Assembly (NCBI RefSeq): GCF_006151805.1
Contig: NZ_VDDA01000012.1
Span: forward strand, 124,001 to 188,000
Direction of reading: 5' to 3'
Origin: Methylobacterium terricola
GTDB taxonomy: Bacteria; Pseudomonadota; Alphaproteobacteria; Rhizobiales; Beijerinckiaceae
Length of the DNA: 64,000 nucleotides
Shown here: positions 25,471 through 35,136 of the stretch, in pieces
Layout: each line of letters starts with the position of its first letter
Numbering within the stretch: the stretch's first letter is position 1
The notes under the pieces: generated by a model
The model's database searches: none
What the model saw: the letters and a program-made list of their open reading frames with translations, nothing else
Told to the model about the DNA's origin: nothing
Made by a program: the position numbers and the translations under genes

Positions 25471-27696
25471 ATGGACATGAGCCAGCCGATCGGCGTCACG
25501 CCCCTCGACACCCAACCCAACGGCCCAGTGGGCCAGCCGATCGACCGCGTCGACGGCCCCCTCAAGGTCACGGGCCACGCCACCTACGCCTATGAGAGCC
25601 GGGAGATGACGAATCCCGGCTACGGCTTCGTCGTCACGGCGACGGTCGCCAAGGGCCGGATCAGGGACATCGACACCGCGACCGCCGAGCGGATGCCCGG
25701 CGTCGTCCACATCCTCACCCACCGCAACGTGCCGCCGCAGGGCGAGAAGAAGGAGCAGGTCGGCCCGCTGCTGGCCGATACCGAGATCAAGCATTGGGGC
25801 CAGCCGGTCGCGCTCGTCGTCGCCGAGAGCTTCGAGGAGGCCCGCGCCGCGGCGGCGGCCGTGCGCGTCGCTTACGACGAGCAGAAGGGATCTTACGTGC
25901 TGGCCGACGCGCTGGCCGAGGCGAAGAAGCCCGAGAAGGCGAAGACGCCGCCGGATTCGAGCCTCGGCGATTTCGAGGCCGGCTTCGCGGCAGCCCCCGT
26001 CAAGATCGACGCGCGCTACACCACGCCGGTGCAGACCCACGCGATGATGGAGCCGCATGCCACGATCGCGACCTGGCAGGGCGACAAGGTCACGCTGATC
26101 ACCGCCAACCAGATGCCGAATCGCGGCCAGGACGCGCTGGCCTCGGTGTTCAAGCTGCCGAAGGACAACGTCCGGCTGATCAGCCGCTTCGTCGGCGGCG
26201 GCTTCGGCGGCAAGCTGCAGCCGCAGGCCGACGCGATCCTGGCGGCTTTGGCCTCGAAGAACCTGAACGGCCGGCCGGTGAAGATCGCGCTGACCCGCCA
26301 GCAGGTCTTCCACGTCACGACCCGGCGCTCGGACACGGTGCAGCGGGTCCGCCTCGGCGCCGACCGCGACGGCAAGCTGACCGCGCTTGCCCACGAATCC
26401 TGGTCCGACACGGCGCCGGGCGACAGCTTCTTCGAGACCTCGGCCAACGTCACCCGCTCGCTCTACGCGGCACCGAACCGCCTGACGGCGCATCGGCTGG
26501 CCAATCTCAACCTGCCGTTGGCCTCCTCGATGCGGGCGCCCGGCGAGGCGGTCGGCATGCTCGCCTTCGAATGCGCCATGGACGAGCTGGCCGAGGCGCT
26601 GGCCCTCGATCCGATCGAGCTGCGCATCCGCAACGAGCCGGCGCAGGACCCGGAGAAGCACGTCCCGTTCTCGACCCGCCAGCTCGTGCCCTGCCTGAAG
26701 GAAGGCGCGCGGCTGTTCGGCTGGGACAAGCGCAACGCGAAGCCCGGCGCTGTGCGGGACGGGCAGTGGATGGTCGGCACCGGCGTCTCGGCCGCGGCAC
26801 GGCTCAACCCGCTCCAGCCCGCCAAGGCGCGGGTGCGCCTCGCCCCCGACGGGACGCTCACCGCCCGGATGGCGATGACGGACATCGGCACCGGCACCTA
26901 CACGATCCTGAGCCAGATCGCCGCCGAGATGCTGGGCGTGAAGGTCTCCGACGTGCGGATGATCCTCGGCGACACCGCCGATCCGATGTCGTCCGGCTCC
27001 GGCGGCTCGTTCGGCGCCGCCTCGTCGGGCTCCGCGCTCTACATGGCCTGCGAGGCCCTGCGCGGGCAGCTCCTGGCGAAGACCGACCTGGAGCCGAAGA
27101 ACGCGGTGTTCGCGGATGGGCGGATCACCTCGGGCAACCGCTCGGCGTCCCTGCGCGACCTGATCGGCTCCGGCCTCGAGGCCGAGGGCGAGATCAAGCC
27201 GGGCGAGAACGAGAAGAAGTTCTCGCAATATTCCTACGGCGCGCATTTCGCCGAGGTCGGCGTCGATGCCGATACCGGCGAGATCCGGCTGCGGCGCATG
27301 CTCGGCGTGTTCACCGGCGGACGCATCCTCAATCCGAAGACCGCGCGCTCGCAGGCGATCGGCGGCATGGTGTTCGGCGTCGGCGCGGCGCTGATGGAGG
27401 CGATCGAGGTCGATCCGCGCTACGGCACCTTCGTCAACCACGACCTGGCCGAGTACCACGTCCCGGTCCATGCCGACCTGCCGGAGATCGACGCGGTGTT
27501 CCTGCCCGAGCTCGACGACAAGGCGAATCCCCTGAAGAGCAAGGGACTGGGCGAGCTCGGGATCTGCGGCGCGGGGGCGGCGGTGGCGAACGCGGTCTAC
27601 AACGCGACCGGGATCCGGATCCGGGACTACCCGCTGACCTTGGACAAGATTTTGGAGGGGTTCGCGGCGAAGGAGACGGGGCAGCGGCGGGCGTAG
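25471..27696 (+). CDS. paoC: Aldehyde oxidoreductase, molybdenum-cofactor subunit (PaoC-like)
   Basis: 741-residue catalytic subunit of the xanthine dehydrogenase family. Visible motifs are the N-terminal DGPLKVTGHATYAYE, GGGFGGKLQ (molybdopterin contact), SMRAPGEAVG and the catalytic Glu in GLGELGICGAG. The PaoABC family detoxifies aromatic aldehydes in the periplasm. ATG 25471 has GGAGAA upstream, 22 bp after paoB. No XdhC/PaoD-type maturation factor lies next to it in the window. Confidence 0.93.
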   Translation: MDMSQPIGVTPLDTQPNGPVGQPIDRVDGPLKVTGHATYAYESREMTNPGYGFVVTATVAKGRIRDIDTATAERMPGVVHILTHRNVPPQGEKKEQVGPLLADTEIKHWGQPVALVVAESFEEARAAAAAVRVAYDEQKGSYVLADALAEAKKPEKAKTPPDSSLGDFEAGFAAAPVKIDARYTTPVQTHAMMEPHATIATWQGDKVTLITANQMPNRGQDALASVFKLPKDNVRLISRFVGGGFGGKLQPQADAILAALASKNLNGRPVKIALTRQQVFHVTTRRSDTVQRVRLGADRDGKLTALAHESWSDTAPGDSFFETSANVTRSLYAAPNRLTAHRLANLNLPLASSMRAPGEAVGMLAFECAMDELAEALALDPIELRIRNEPAQDPEKHVPFSTRQLVPCLKEGARLFGWDKRNAKPGAVRDGQWMVGTGVSAAARLNPLQPAKARVRLAPDGTLTARMAMTDIGTGTYTILSQIAAEMLGVKVSDVRMILGDTADPMSSGSGGSFGAASSGSALYMACEALRGQLLAKTDLEPKNAVFADGRITSGNRSASLRDLIGSGLEAEGEIKPGENEKKFSQYSYGAHFAEVGVDADTGEIRLRRMLGVFTGGRILNPKTARSQAIGGMVFGVGAALMEAIEVDPRYGTFVNHDLAEYHVPVHADLPEIDAVFLPELDDKANPLKSKGLGELGICGAGAAVANAVYNATGIRIRDYPLTLDKILEGFAAKETGQRRA

Positions 27697-27745
27697 CGCC
27701 GATCATACTGACGAGTAGCCGTGCAGGAGAAACCGGCTACAACAC

Positions 27746-27924
27746 CCTCCCCTTTCCCGGACGACTGGAGCGATAGCGGAAGGAGATCCGGGATCCAGCA
27801 TAAAAAGCCGCGGAGCGTCTGCCTGTCTGCAACGGTGCACCACACAGAACCGCTTCGCGGCACGTCTTCCGCTGGATCCCGGATCTCCTTCCGCTGATGC
27901 TTCAGTCGTCCGGGAAAGGGAGTG
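27746..27924. repeat. Dispersed nested inverted-repeat element, long copy (B)
   Basis: About 179 bp. Outer arms are an exact 18-bp inverted repeat (27750-27767 and 27903-27920, CCCTTTCCCGGACGACTG). Inner arms are an exact 25-bp inverted repeat (27775-27799 and 27871-27895). The centre carries a smaller GCCGCGG / CGCTTCGCGGC region. The same design appears at 35137 and, without the inner part, at 15332. The remainder of the 27697-28040 spacer shows no gene. Confidence 0.85.
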
Positions 27925-28040
27925 GCTGACGTTGAGCCGTCTGCCAGTCCAGTCCGTCGGCAGGTCGCGCGGCAGCGCACACGATAGGCGAACGGGCGCA
28001 TCGAAACGCCAACGCTTTTCCGGTTTCTGGTCACCCGCAT

Positions 28041-29663
28041 ATGGCCAGGATCACCGCGGGGAACCGAGTGGCCGCCATTGGCAACAGCCGCACCCCCGCG
28101 CTAGCACAGGCTTCCTCCCCGTCCCCTGGAGCCCGCGCCTTGCTCGACGACCGCCAGCCGCCGCCCCGCTTCAACGGCGCCCGCTACTGCCTGGAGGCCA
28201 ATGCCCGCGCGCGCGGCGACAAGCCCGCGCTGGTCATGGTCGGCGATCACGGGCGGACGGAGGTCATGACCTTCGCCGAAGTCGATAGGGCGGTGCGGGG
28301 CGTCGCGGCGGGGCTGCGCGATCTCGGCCTGCCGCCGGGCGCCCGGGTGATGATCCGCATGGGCAACGACGCGGATTACGTCATCGCCTACTTCGCGGCC
28401 CTCGCCGCCGGTCTCGTGGCGCAACCGTCCTCGCCGCAGCTGACGGCCAGCGAGGCGGCGTTCCTGATGCAGGATTCCGACGCCGCGGTGATCGCGGCGG
28501 CCGACGACTGCCCCCTCGACCCGGAGGCCTGCCGCGGCCGGATCGTGCTGCGGCGCGACGACATCGCCCGCCTGCGGAGCGGGCCGCCGATCGAGGATTA
28601 CGCCGACACGGCCGCCGACGATCCGGCGACGCTGGTCTACACCTCCGGCACCACCAGCCGGCCAAAGGGGGTGCTGCACGCCCATCGGACGATCTGGGGC
28701 CGGCGGCCGATGCACGAATTCTGGCTCGGCCTGCGCGAGGACGACGTGGTGCTCCATGCCGGCACCATGAACTGGACCTACACCCTCGGGGTCGGCATCC
28801 AGGATCCCTGGGCCCGGGGCGCCACCACGGTGCTCTATAACGGCCGGCGCGACCCGGCCCTGTGGCCGGCCCTGATCGCCCGCTACCGCGCCACCCTGTT
28901 CGCCGCGGTGCCGAGCCTCTACCGGCAGATCCTCAAATACGCCGATCCCGCCGCCCACGACCTGTCGTCCCTGCGCCACGGCATCACCGCGGGCGAGGCG
29001 CTGTCGCCGCAATTGCTCGCCGAATGGCAGGCGGCCACCGGCACGCCGCTCTACGAGGCGCTCGGGATGAGCGAGATCTCGACCTACATCTCGACGAGCC
29101 CGCTGGTGCCGATCAAGCCCGGCTCGCCGGGCAAGCCGCAGCCGGGGCGGCGGGTCGCGATCCTGCCCGTCGAGGGCCCTGCGGAGCCGTTGCCCGTGGG
29201 CGAAGTCGGGCTCCTCGCGATCCACCGCTCGGACCCGGCCCTGATGCTCGGCTACTGGCACCGGCCCGAGGAAGAGGCCGCGGTGATGCGGGGCGAGTGG
29301 TTCACCGGCGGCGACCTCGCCTCGCTCGATGCCGACGGCTACGTCTGGTTCGAGGGCCGCAACGACGACATCATGAACGCCTTCGGCTACCGGGTGTCGC
29401 CGAACGAGGTCGAGGGCGCGCTGGTCGCCCATCCCGACGTGCAGGAGGTGGCGGTGGCCGAGCTTCCCGTGCGCGACGACGTGCGGGTGATCGCCGCCTT
29501 CGTGGTGCCGAAACCCGGCACGGCACCGCAGCGGGAGGCGCTCCTTGCCTGGTGCGGCGAGCGGCTCGCCGCCTACAAGTGCCCGCGCGAGATCGTGTTC
29601 CTGGAGGCGCTGCCGCGCACGCCGAACGGCAAGGTGCAGCGCAAGCGCCTCGCCGCCGGCTGA
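28041..29663 (+). CDS. AMP-forming acyl/aryl-CoA synthetase
   Basis: 540 residues of the ANL superfamily. The phosphate-binding A3 motif is LVYTSGTTSRPKGV; the aromatic/substrate region includes HAGTMNWTYTLG and YEALGMSEIS; the hinge region has TGGDLASLDADGYVWFEGR; the A10 lysine is in PNGKVQRKRL. It activates a carboxylate to acyl-AMP and then acyl-CoA, most like benzoate/medium-chain ligases, but the substrate is not determined. ATG 28041 gives ~35 extra N-terminal residues; a TTG at 28141 is possible. It follows repeat B and is convergent with the cyclase gene. Confidence 0.88.
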   Translation: MARITAGNRVAAIGNSRTPALAQASSPSPGARALLDDRQPPPRFNGARYCLEANARARGDKPALVMVGDHGRTEVMTFAEVDRAVRGVAAGLRDLGLPPGARVMIRMGNDADYVIAYFAALAAGLVAQPSSPQLTASEAAFLMQDSDAAVIAAADDCPLDPEACRGRIVLRRDDIARLRSGPPIEDYADTAADDPATLVYTSGTTSRPKGVLHAHRTIWGRRPMHEFWLGLREDDVVLHAGTMNWTYTLGVGIQDPWARGATTVLYNGRRDPALWPALIARYRATLFAAVPSLYRQILKYADPAAHDLSSLRHGITAGEALSPQLLAEWQAATGTPLYEALGMSEISTYISTSPLVPIKPGSPGKPQPGRRVAILPVEGPAEPLPVGEVGLLAIHRSDPALMLGYWHRPEEEAAVMRGEWFTGGDLASLDADGYVWFEGRNDDIMNAFGYRVSPNEVEGALVAHPDVQEVAVAELPVRDDVRVIAAFVVPKPGTAPQREALLAWCGERLAAYKCPREIVFLEALPRTPNGKVQRKRLAAG

Positions 29664-29669
29664 CGTGCC

Positions 29670-30443
29670 TCAATCCGGCAGGATCGCCACCGCCCGGGTC
29701 CATCCCGCCGAGGCGGCCTTGATCTTCACCGGGAAGCACGCGACCGTGAAGCCGGTCGCCGGCAGGGCCTCGAGGTTGGCGAGCTTCTCGATCTGGCAGT
29801 AGCCGGCCTCGGCGCCGGCCTTGTGACCTTCCCAGATCAGGCTCGCATCCCGGGTCTCGGCGTAGCGCCGGGCGGTGTGGGAGAACGGCGCGTCCCAGCT
29901 CCAGGCATCGGTGCCGACGACCCGCACGCCCTGGCCGGTCAGGTGCAGGGTCGCGGCCCGGCCCATGCCGCAGCCGGTATCGACGTAGTCGGGCTGCCCG
30001 TAGCGCGAGCCGGCGCGGGTGTTGACCAGCACGATGTCGAGGGGCTGGAGCGCGTGGCCGATGCGGGCGAGCTCGCGGTCGATCTCGTCGGGCATCACCA
30101 CGTGGCCGTCGGGCAGGTGGCGGAAATCGAGCTTCACGCCGGGGCGGTAGCACCAGTCGAGGGGCACCTCGTCGATGGTGATCGCCCGGGCGCCGCCGTC
30201 CATCGTCGGGTGGTAGTGCCACGGCGCGTCGAGATGGGTGCCGTTATGGGTGGAGAGCTGCACGCTCTCGACCGCCCAGCCCTGGCCGTCCGGCAGGTCC
30301 GCGGGCGTCAGGCCCGGAAACAGCCCGGCCACCATCGCGGCCGAGGTGGCGTGATCCATGTAGGTGACCGTCGGGCGCTGGAACGGCGGATCCGCCGGAA
30401 CATCGTTCTCGATCGCGATCGAGAGGTCGATCAGTCGGGGCAT
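29670..30443 (-). CDS. Cyclase-family (kynurenine formamidase-like) metal hydrolase
   Basis: 257 residues. The metal-binding signature is HNGTHLDAPWHYHP, the family hallmark of bacterial arylformamidases, isatin hydrolases and polyketide cyclase-like proteins. A second conserved region is GTDAWSWDAPF, and the C-terminal CFPVKIKAASAGWTRAVAIL is typical. ATG 30443 follows AAGGAG. No kyn genes are nearby, so the substrate is open. It ends 7 bp from the convergent acyl-CoA synthetase gene. Confidence 0.85.
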   Translation of the reverse strand: MPRLIDLSIAIENDVPADPPFQRPTVTYMDHATSAAMVAGLFPGLTPADLPDGQGWAVESVQLSTHNGTHLDAPWHYHPTMDGGARAITIDEVPLDWCYRPGVKLDFRHLPDGHVVMPDEIDRELARIGHALQPLDIVLVNTRAGSRYGQPDYVDTGCGMGRAATLHLTGQGVRVVGTDAWSWDAPFSHTARRYAETRDASLIWEGHKAGAEAGYCQIEKLANLEALPATGFTVACFPVKIKAASAGWTRAVAILPD

Positions 30444-30533
30444 TCCGATGGCTCCTTCGATGGTGTAGCGGCATCCATCGCCCCGCCGGGCGGCCCTGAC
30501 AAGCCGGCGGGCGCGGGACGACGAGAGGTCCGC

Positions 30534-30956
30534 ATGACGCCGACGATCCGTGCCATCGAGGATGCCGACATACCGGCGGTGATCGCCCTGTGGCACGCCG
30601 CCGGGGTGGCGCGGCCCTGGAACGACCCCGCCACCGACATCGCCTTCGCGCGCCGGGGGCCGCACGGGACCGTGCTGGTGGCGGCGATCGAGGATCGTGT
30701 CGTCGCCAGCGCCATGGCCGGCGAGGACGGGCATCGCGGCTGGCTCTACTACGTCGCGGTCGATCCGGCGCATCAGGGCGGCGGGCTCGGACGGCTCATG
30801 GTCGAGGCGGGCGAGGCCTGGCTGGCGGCGCGCGGCGTGTGGAAGGTGCAACTGCTGGTGCGGCGGGAGAACGCGGGGGTGCTCGGGTTCTACGATCACC
30901 TGGGCTACCGCGACACGACCGCCGTGTGTCTGCAGAAGGTGATCGCGACGGAGTGA
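30534..30956 (+). CDS. ypeA: YpeA-like GNAT acetyltransferase
   Basis: 140 residues covering one GNAT domain. WNDPATDIAF, MAGEDGHRGWLYYVAVDP, HQGGGLGRLMVE (acetyl-CoA binding) and NAGVLGFYDHLGYRD closely follow the E. coli YpeA pattern, including its RPWNDP and DGHRG features. ATG 30534 has GAGAGG upstream. The natural acceptor is unknown. Confidence 0.88.
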   Translation: MTPTIRAIEDADIPAVIALWHAAGVARPWNDPATDIAFARRGPHGTVLVAAIEDRVVASAMAGEDGHRGWLYYVAVDPAHQGGGLGRLMVEAGEAWLAARGVWKVQLLVRRENAGVLGFYDHLGYRDTTAVCLQKVIATE

Positions 30957-31032
30957 TCACCCTCACCATCGCAGCCGGCAGCTCTTAAATCCTCCGGGTC
31001 ATCCCGGGCGCCTCGCGCAGGCCGAATCTCCC

Positions 31033-32283
31033 TCACCCCTCCCCGCCCGGCCAGATCACCCAGTGCAGGTCCGGCGTCTCGGGAAACAGCCGGCGGTGCT
31101 GGCTGACCGCGTAATTGTCGGTCATGCCGGCGATGAAGTCGGCGACGCGGCGCGGGGTGCGGGGGTCGTCCGGGCCGGCGAGGCCGGCGCGCCACTCCTC
31201 GGGCATCCGGGTCGGATCGGCGCGGAAGGCCGCGAACAGGTCCTCGACGATCGAGGCGGCGCGGCGGCGCACCGCCATCACGCCGGGATGGCGGTACATC
31301 CGGGCGAACAGGAAGGTCTTGATGTCCCGGTCGGCTGCCGCGATCGCCTCCGAGAAGGCGACCACCGGCGCCGAGGCCTGGCGGATCGCGGCGGCGTCGG
31401 CCGGCCGCAAGGCGTCGAGGCGGCGCTCGGCCTCGGCGATCACGTCCTCGACGAAGCGGGTGATGACCCGTCGGGCGAGCTCGTGCACCACCCGCGAGCG
31501 CTCGAGCCCCGGATAGGTGCGCCGGATCTCGTCGAGGAGGTCGGCGAGGAACGCCACCTCCCTCAGGTCGTCGAGGGAGAAGAGGTCGGCGCGCAACCCG
31601 TCGTCGAGGTCGTGGGCGTCGTAGGCGATGTCGTCGGCGAGGGCCGCGACCTGGGCCTCCGGCCCGGCGAAGGTCGCGAGTTCGAGGTCGTTGATCGCGT
31701 TGTACTCGGTGATCGCCACCGGGATGCCGCCCTCGGCGTAGTGCGGCATCAATCCCCCGTCCGGGGTCAGGAGCGGGCCGTTATGCTTGACCAGGCCCTC
31801 CAGGGTCTCCCAGGTCAGGTTGAGCCCGTCGAAGGTGGCGTAGCGGCGCTCCAGCCGGGTCACCAGCCGCAGGGCCTGGGCGTTGTGGTCGAAGCCGCCA
31901 TGCTCGCTCATGCAGGCATGCAGCGCGTCCTCGCCGGTATGGCCGAAGCAGGTGTGGCCGAGGTCGTGGGCGAGGGCCAGCGCCTCGGCCAGGTCCTCGT
32001 CGAGGCCGAGCGCGCGGGCCAGCGCCCGGGCGATCTGGCTCACCTCGAGGGTGTGGGTCAGCCGGGTGCGGTAATGGTCGCCCTCGTGATGCACGAAGAC
32101 CTGGGTCTTGTGCTTGAGCCGCCGGAACGAGGCGGAATGCACGATCCGGTCGCGGTCGCGCTGGAAGTCGGTGCGGGTCGGCGAGGCCGTCTCGGGGATC
32201 AGCCGCCCGCGCGACGCGAACGGGTCGCTGCCGTAAGGGGCCCGCCAGCGCTCGCCTGTCCGTCTCACGTTCCCGCTCCCCAT
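31033..32283 (-). CDS. dgt: dGTPase-like deoxynucleotide triphosphohydrolase
   Basis: About 416 residues of the HD-domain dNTPase family. SPTRTDFQRDRDRI and RRLKHKTQVFVHHEGDHYR precede the metal site RLTHTLEVSQIARALARAL and AHDLGHTCFGHTGEDAL; the final Asp is in ADDIAYDAHDLDDG. It splits dNTP to deoxynucleoside and triphosphate. ATG 32283 gives the family length but has GAGG too close to the start; ATG 32316 is the alternative. It is divergent from erpA, a common neighbour in alphaproteobacteria. Confidence 0.9.
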   Translation of the reverse strand: MGSGNVRRTGERWRAPYGSDPFASRGRLIPETASPTRTDFQRDRDRIVHSASFRRLKHKTQVFVHHEGDHYRTRLTHTLEVSQIARALARALGLDEDLAEALALAHDLGHTCFGHTGEDALHACMSEHGGFDHNAQALRLVTRLERRYATFDGLNLTWETLEGLVKHNGPLLTPDGGLMPHYAEGGIPVAITEYNAINDLELATFAGPEAQVAALADDIAYDAHDLDDGLRADLFSLDDLREVAFLADLLDEIRRTYPGLERSRVVHELARRVITRFVEDVIAEAERRLDALRPADAAAIRQASAPVVAFSEAIAAADRDIKTFLFARMYRHPGVMAVRRRAASIVEDLFAAFRADPTRMPEEWRAGLAGPDDPRTPRRVADFIAGMTDNYAVSQHRRLFPETPDLHWVIWPGGEG

Positions 32284-32362
32284 CCTCGTACCGCTGTTGC
32301 GGTGCACGTCCCGCATTCTTATGTTGCCATCGCACGCCGGACCCCCACCCGAGAAGCCGTCG

Positions 32363-32689
32363 ATGACCCCGATCACCCTGACGTCCCGCGCCGCCCGCCG
32401 CATCAACGAGATCATGGGCTCCGAGCCGCCCGGCTCGATGCTGCGCATCAGCGTGAATGGCGGCGGCTGCTCCGGGTTCCAGTACGCCTTCGACATTGCG
32501 CAGGACCGCACCGCCGACGACCTCGCGGTGGAGCAGGACGGCGCCACGGTGCTGGTCGATCCGACCTCGCTGCCGTACATGGAGGGCGCGACGATCGACT
32601 TCGTCAACGACCTGATCGGCCAGTCGTTCAAGATCGAGAACCCGCAGGCCACCGCCTCCTGCGGCTGCGGCACCTCGTTCTCGCTCTGA
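32363..32689 (+). CDS. erpA: A-type iron-sulfur carrier ErpA/IscA
   Basis: 108 residues. The three cluster-binding cysteines are C36 (NGGGCSGFQ), C100 and C102 (CGCG near the C-terminus). It carries [4Fe-4S] clusters to target enzymes. ATG 32363 is 80 bp from the divergent dNTPase start; the open frame extends upstream without similarity. Confidence 0.93.
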   Translation: MTPITLTSRAARRINEIMGSEPPGSMLRISVNGGGCSGFQYAFDIAQDRTADDLAVEQDGATVLVDPTSLPYMEGATIDFVNDLIGQSFKIENPQATASCGCGTSFSL

Positions 32690-32721
32690 GCCTCATCTTC
32701 TCTCTCCCGGGACGTTCCGCC

Positions 32722-34554
32722 ATGACCCGCTCACTCACAACGGGCGTGGCCCGGGCCGCGCTCGGCGTCCTCGCCTGCGCGTCGATCGCCACCGGCCTGC
32801 CGGCGGCCGTGCCGCTCCTCGCCGGCCCGGCGCTGGCGCAAGGGGCCCCGGGACAGGACACCACCGTCACCCTCGACGGGGTGGTGCTGCCGCTCGGTCC
32901 GGTGATCCTGAAGGCGCCGAAGCTGGAGCTGCGCGGAACGTCCCTGTCGCGGGACGAGGCGCGGGCGGCTCTCGACCCGGCCGGCCCCGCCCCGTGGCGG
33001 ACCCGCCTCGCCAAGCTCTCCGCCCGCGAGATCGTGATCCCGGTCCTGCGCGTCGAGCAGCCGGCGGGCGGGCGCGTCCAGGTCGCGGTCTATCACGACG
33101 TCGTCGCCCGGGACGTGACGGCGGGCCGGATCGGCACGCTGGAGGCCGGCGGCGCCACCCTGACGGTCGAGGGGCCGGGTCCCGACGCCGCCGGCGCCTA
33201 TGGCCGCCTGAGCGCCCGCGAGATCGACCTCCCCGGCCTTGCGCGTCTCTTCACCGAGGCCGGCGGCCCGGATGCGGCGCCGATCCGGGTCTATGGCGGC
33301 ATCACCGCCGAGGATATCGCGCTGACCGGTCCCGACGGCGCGGCCTTCCGCATCGCCCGGATCGATGCCCGCGACCTGTCGGGCCGGCCGACCACGATCC
33401 CGTGGGGCGAGACGGCGCGGGCGCTCGCGGACGGGGCCGGCCCCGGAGCCAAGGCCGAGGGGCCGGAGCGGGCGCGCATGGCGGGCCTCGCCGCCGACCT
33501 CCTCGACGCGGTCGGCCTCGGCGGGCTCGAGATCAGCGGCATCACCCTGGCGGCACCGGGCGGCGGCCCGAAGCCGAAGCCGGTCCAGGCGAGCCTCGCC
33601 CGCCTGACCTACGCACCCGATGGCGTGGTGAAGGCCGAGGGGCTGGCGGTCGAGTCTCCGGCCGGCCGCGTCGCCCTCAAGGATTTGTCCTTGTCCGGGC
33701 TGTCGCTCAAGCCGGTGCTGGAGGGCCTGCGCCGCGCCGCCGCCGGCCCGCTCGACCCGGCCGAGATGCGCCGCTACGCCCCGTCCCTCGGCACCGTCGC
33801 GGTACGGAGCCTCGATGTCGACCTGCCGGCCCAGGGCTCCGAGACAGGATCCGGACCGGACCCGCTCCAGTCCTCGGGTCCGCTGCGCTTCGCCGTGCGC
33901 AGCGGCTCCCTCACGATGAGCGAGCCGCGCGACGGCGTGCCGACCGCCTCGCGCCTCGCCCTCGACGGCTTCACCTGCGCGGTGCCGCCCGGGACCACGG
34001 CGCCGGTGCTCTCCGACCTCGCCGGCCTCGGCTACACCGCCCTCGACCTCTCCGGCCAGATCGACGCCCGCTGGGACGAGGCGAGCCGGGAGGTGACGTT
34101 TCGCGACGTGACGCTGACGGGCAAGGACATGGGCACCGCCCGGATCACCGGTACGATCGGCGGGATCGGCAAGGAGGTGTTCGACCCCGAGCCGATGGTG
34201 TCGTCCCTGGCGCTGCTCGGCGCCAGCGCCAAGTCCCTCGGCCTCACCCTGGAGAATGGCGGGCTGTTCCAGCGCTTCGTCGACCAGCAGGCCAAGGCCC
34301 AGAGCCTGAAGCCCGAGGAACTGCAGCGCGAATACGGCACCGCCGCGATGCTGGGCATCCCGGCGGTGCTCGGCGGATCACCCGCGGCCAAGGCGCTGGG
34401 ACAGGCGGTGTCGCGCTTCGTGGTCAAGCCCGGCCGTCTCTCGGTCAGCGCCACCGCGAAGGATCCGGCAGGCCTCGGCCTGATGGATTTCAGCACCGCC
34501 CCGAGCCCGGGCAAGATCTTCGACCGCCTGAACGTGGACGCGACCGCCGAGTGA
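32722..34554 (+). CDS. Large exported protein of unknown function
   Basis: 610 residues. An N-terminal signal peptide (about 40 residues, ending AGPALAQG) predicts periplasmic or outer-membrane-facing location. The rest alternates short strands with repeated layouts such as KLSAREIVIPVLRVEQ, RLSAREIDLPGLARLF and LKDLSLSGLSL, suggesting a repetitive beta structure resembling AsmA-like or lipid-transfer scaffolds; this is inferred from pattern only. ATG 32722 begins 32 bp after erpA. It ends before a strong hairpin. Confidence 0.75.
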   Translation: MTRSLTTGVARAALGVLACASIATGLPAAVPLLAGPALAQGAPGQDTTVTLDGVVLPLGPVILKAPKLELRGTSLSRDEARAALDPAGPAPWRTRLAKLSAREIVIPVLRVEQPAGGRVQVAVYHDVVARDVTAGRIGTLEAGGATLTVEGPGPDAAGAYGRLSAREIDLPGLARLFTEAGGPDAAPIRVYGGITAEDIALTGPDGAAFRIARIDARDLSGRPTTIPWGETARALADGAGPGAKAEGPERARMAGLAADLLDAVGLGGLEISGITLAAPGGGPKPKPVQASLARLTYAPDGVVKAEGLAVESPAGRVALKDLSLSGLSLKPVLEGLRRAAAGPLDPAEMRRYAPSLGTVAVRSLDVDLPAQGSETGSGPDPLQSSGPLRFAVRSGSLTMSEPRDGVPTASRLALDGFTCAVPPGTTAPVLSDLAGLGYTALDLSGQIDARWDEASREVTFRDVTLTGKDMGTARITGTIGGIGKEVFDPEPMVSSLALLGASAKSLGLTLENGGLFQRFVDQQAKAQSLKPEELQREYGTAAMLGIPAVLGGSPAAKALGQAVSRFVVKPGRLSVSATAKDPAGLGLMDFSTAPSPGKIFDRLNVDATAE

Positions 34555-34598
34555 CGGGCGGACCGCCCGCCCTCGCGACGGCGGGTTCCAGCTCCCTT

Positions 34599-34640
34599 CC
34601 ACGTCCCCCGGGTCCGCGCGGCGCGACCCGGGGGACGTGG
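34599..34640. terminator. 16-bp perfect hairpin after the exported-protein gene
   Basis: CCACGTCCCCCGGGTC pairs exactly with GACCCGGGGGACGTGG across a 10-nt loop. It is very stable but has no T-tract; probably a transcript end or stabiliser. Confidence 0.6.
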
Positions 34641-34822
34641 GAGGATGTCGAGCAGGGTGGGAGCAATCGAGCGAAGCGTTCAGGACCTGGCCGCGCCCGG
34701 GACGTCGTCCGTTGCCAGGATCACCGCCGCGCTCGCAACACGGCACGCAATCACGCTGCAATGCCGACGGCCTAAACGCCCCTCCGACGACGGTCCGACG
34801 CGGCCGAAGGGGAGGAGCGACG

Positions 34823-34993
34823 ATGCTGAACGTCATGCGTATTCTGTGCGCGGGGATCATCCTGGTCGGCTGGAGCCACCTGTCGCCGGCCCGGCCGGCG
34901 CATATCGTGCCGATCGACCGGGCGGGCGACAGCGGGACGGCTCCCGTGCCCGAGACCACCTGCCCCCTGCGGGCGTGGCCGTATATCGGCTGA
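34823..34993 (+). CDS. Small secreted or membrane-anchored peptide
   Basis: 56 residues. The first ~24 residues contain a hydrophobic stretch (MRILCAGIILVGW) that could be a signal peptide or anchor; the remainder is polar with one Cys and ends WPYIG. A strong GGGGAGGAG lies six bases before ATG 34823, which is the main reason to call it. No family is recognised. Confidence 0.5.
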   Translation: MLNVMRILCAGIILVGWSHLSPARPAHIVPIDRAGDSGTAPVPETTCPLRAWPYIG

Positions 34994-35136
34994 GACCGGC
35001 TCGCACGGCACGGGGGCCGTCCGGCGCACATCCTCCCACGATCACGCGCGGGATGCCGCCTCCGGTACCGGAGGGCGCGCGGCACGCCACCGCCGGAAGC
35101 CCGGGTCGCCGTCCGGACGCACCATCACGCTTCCCA

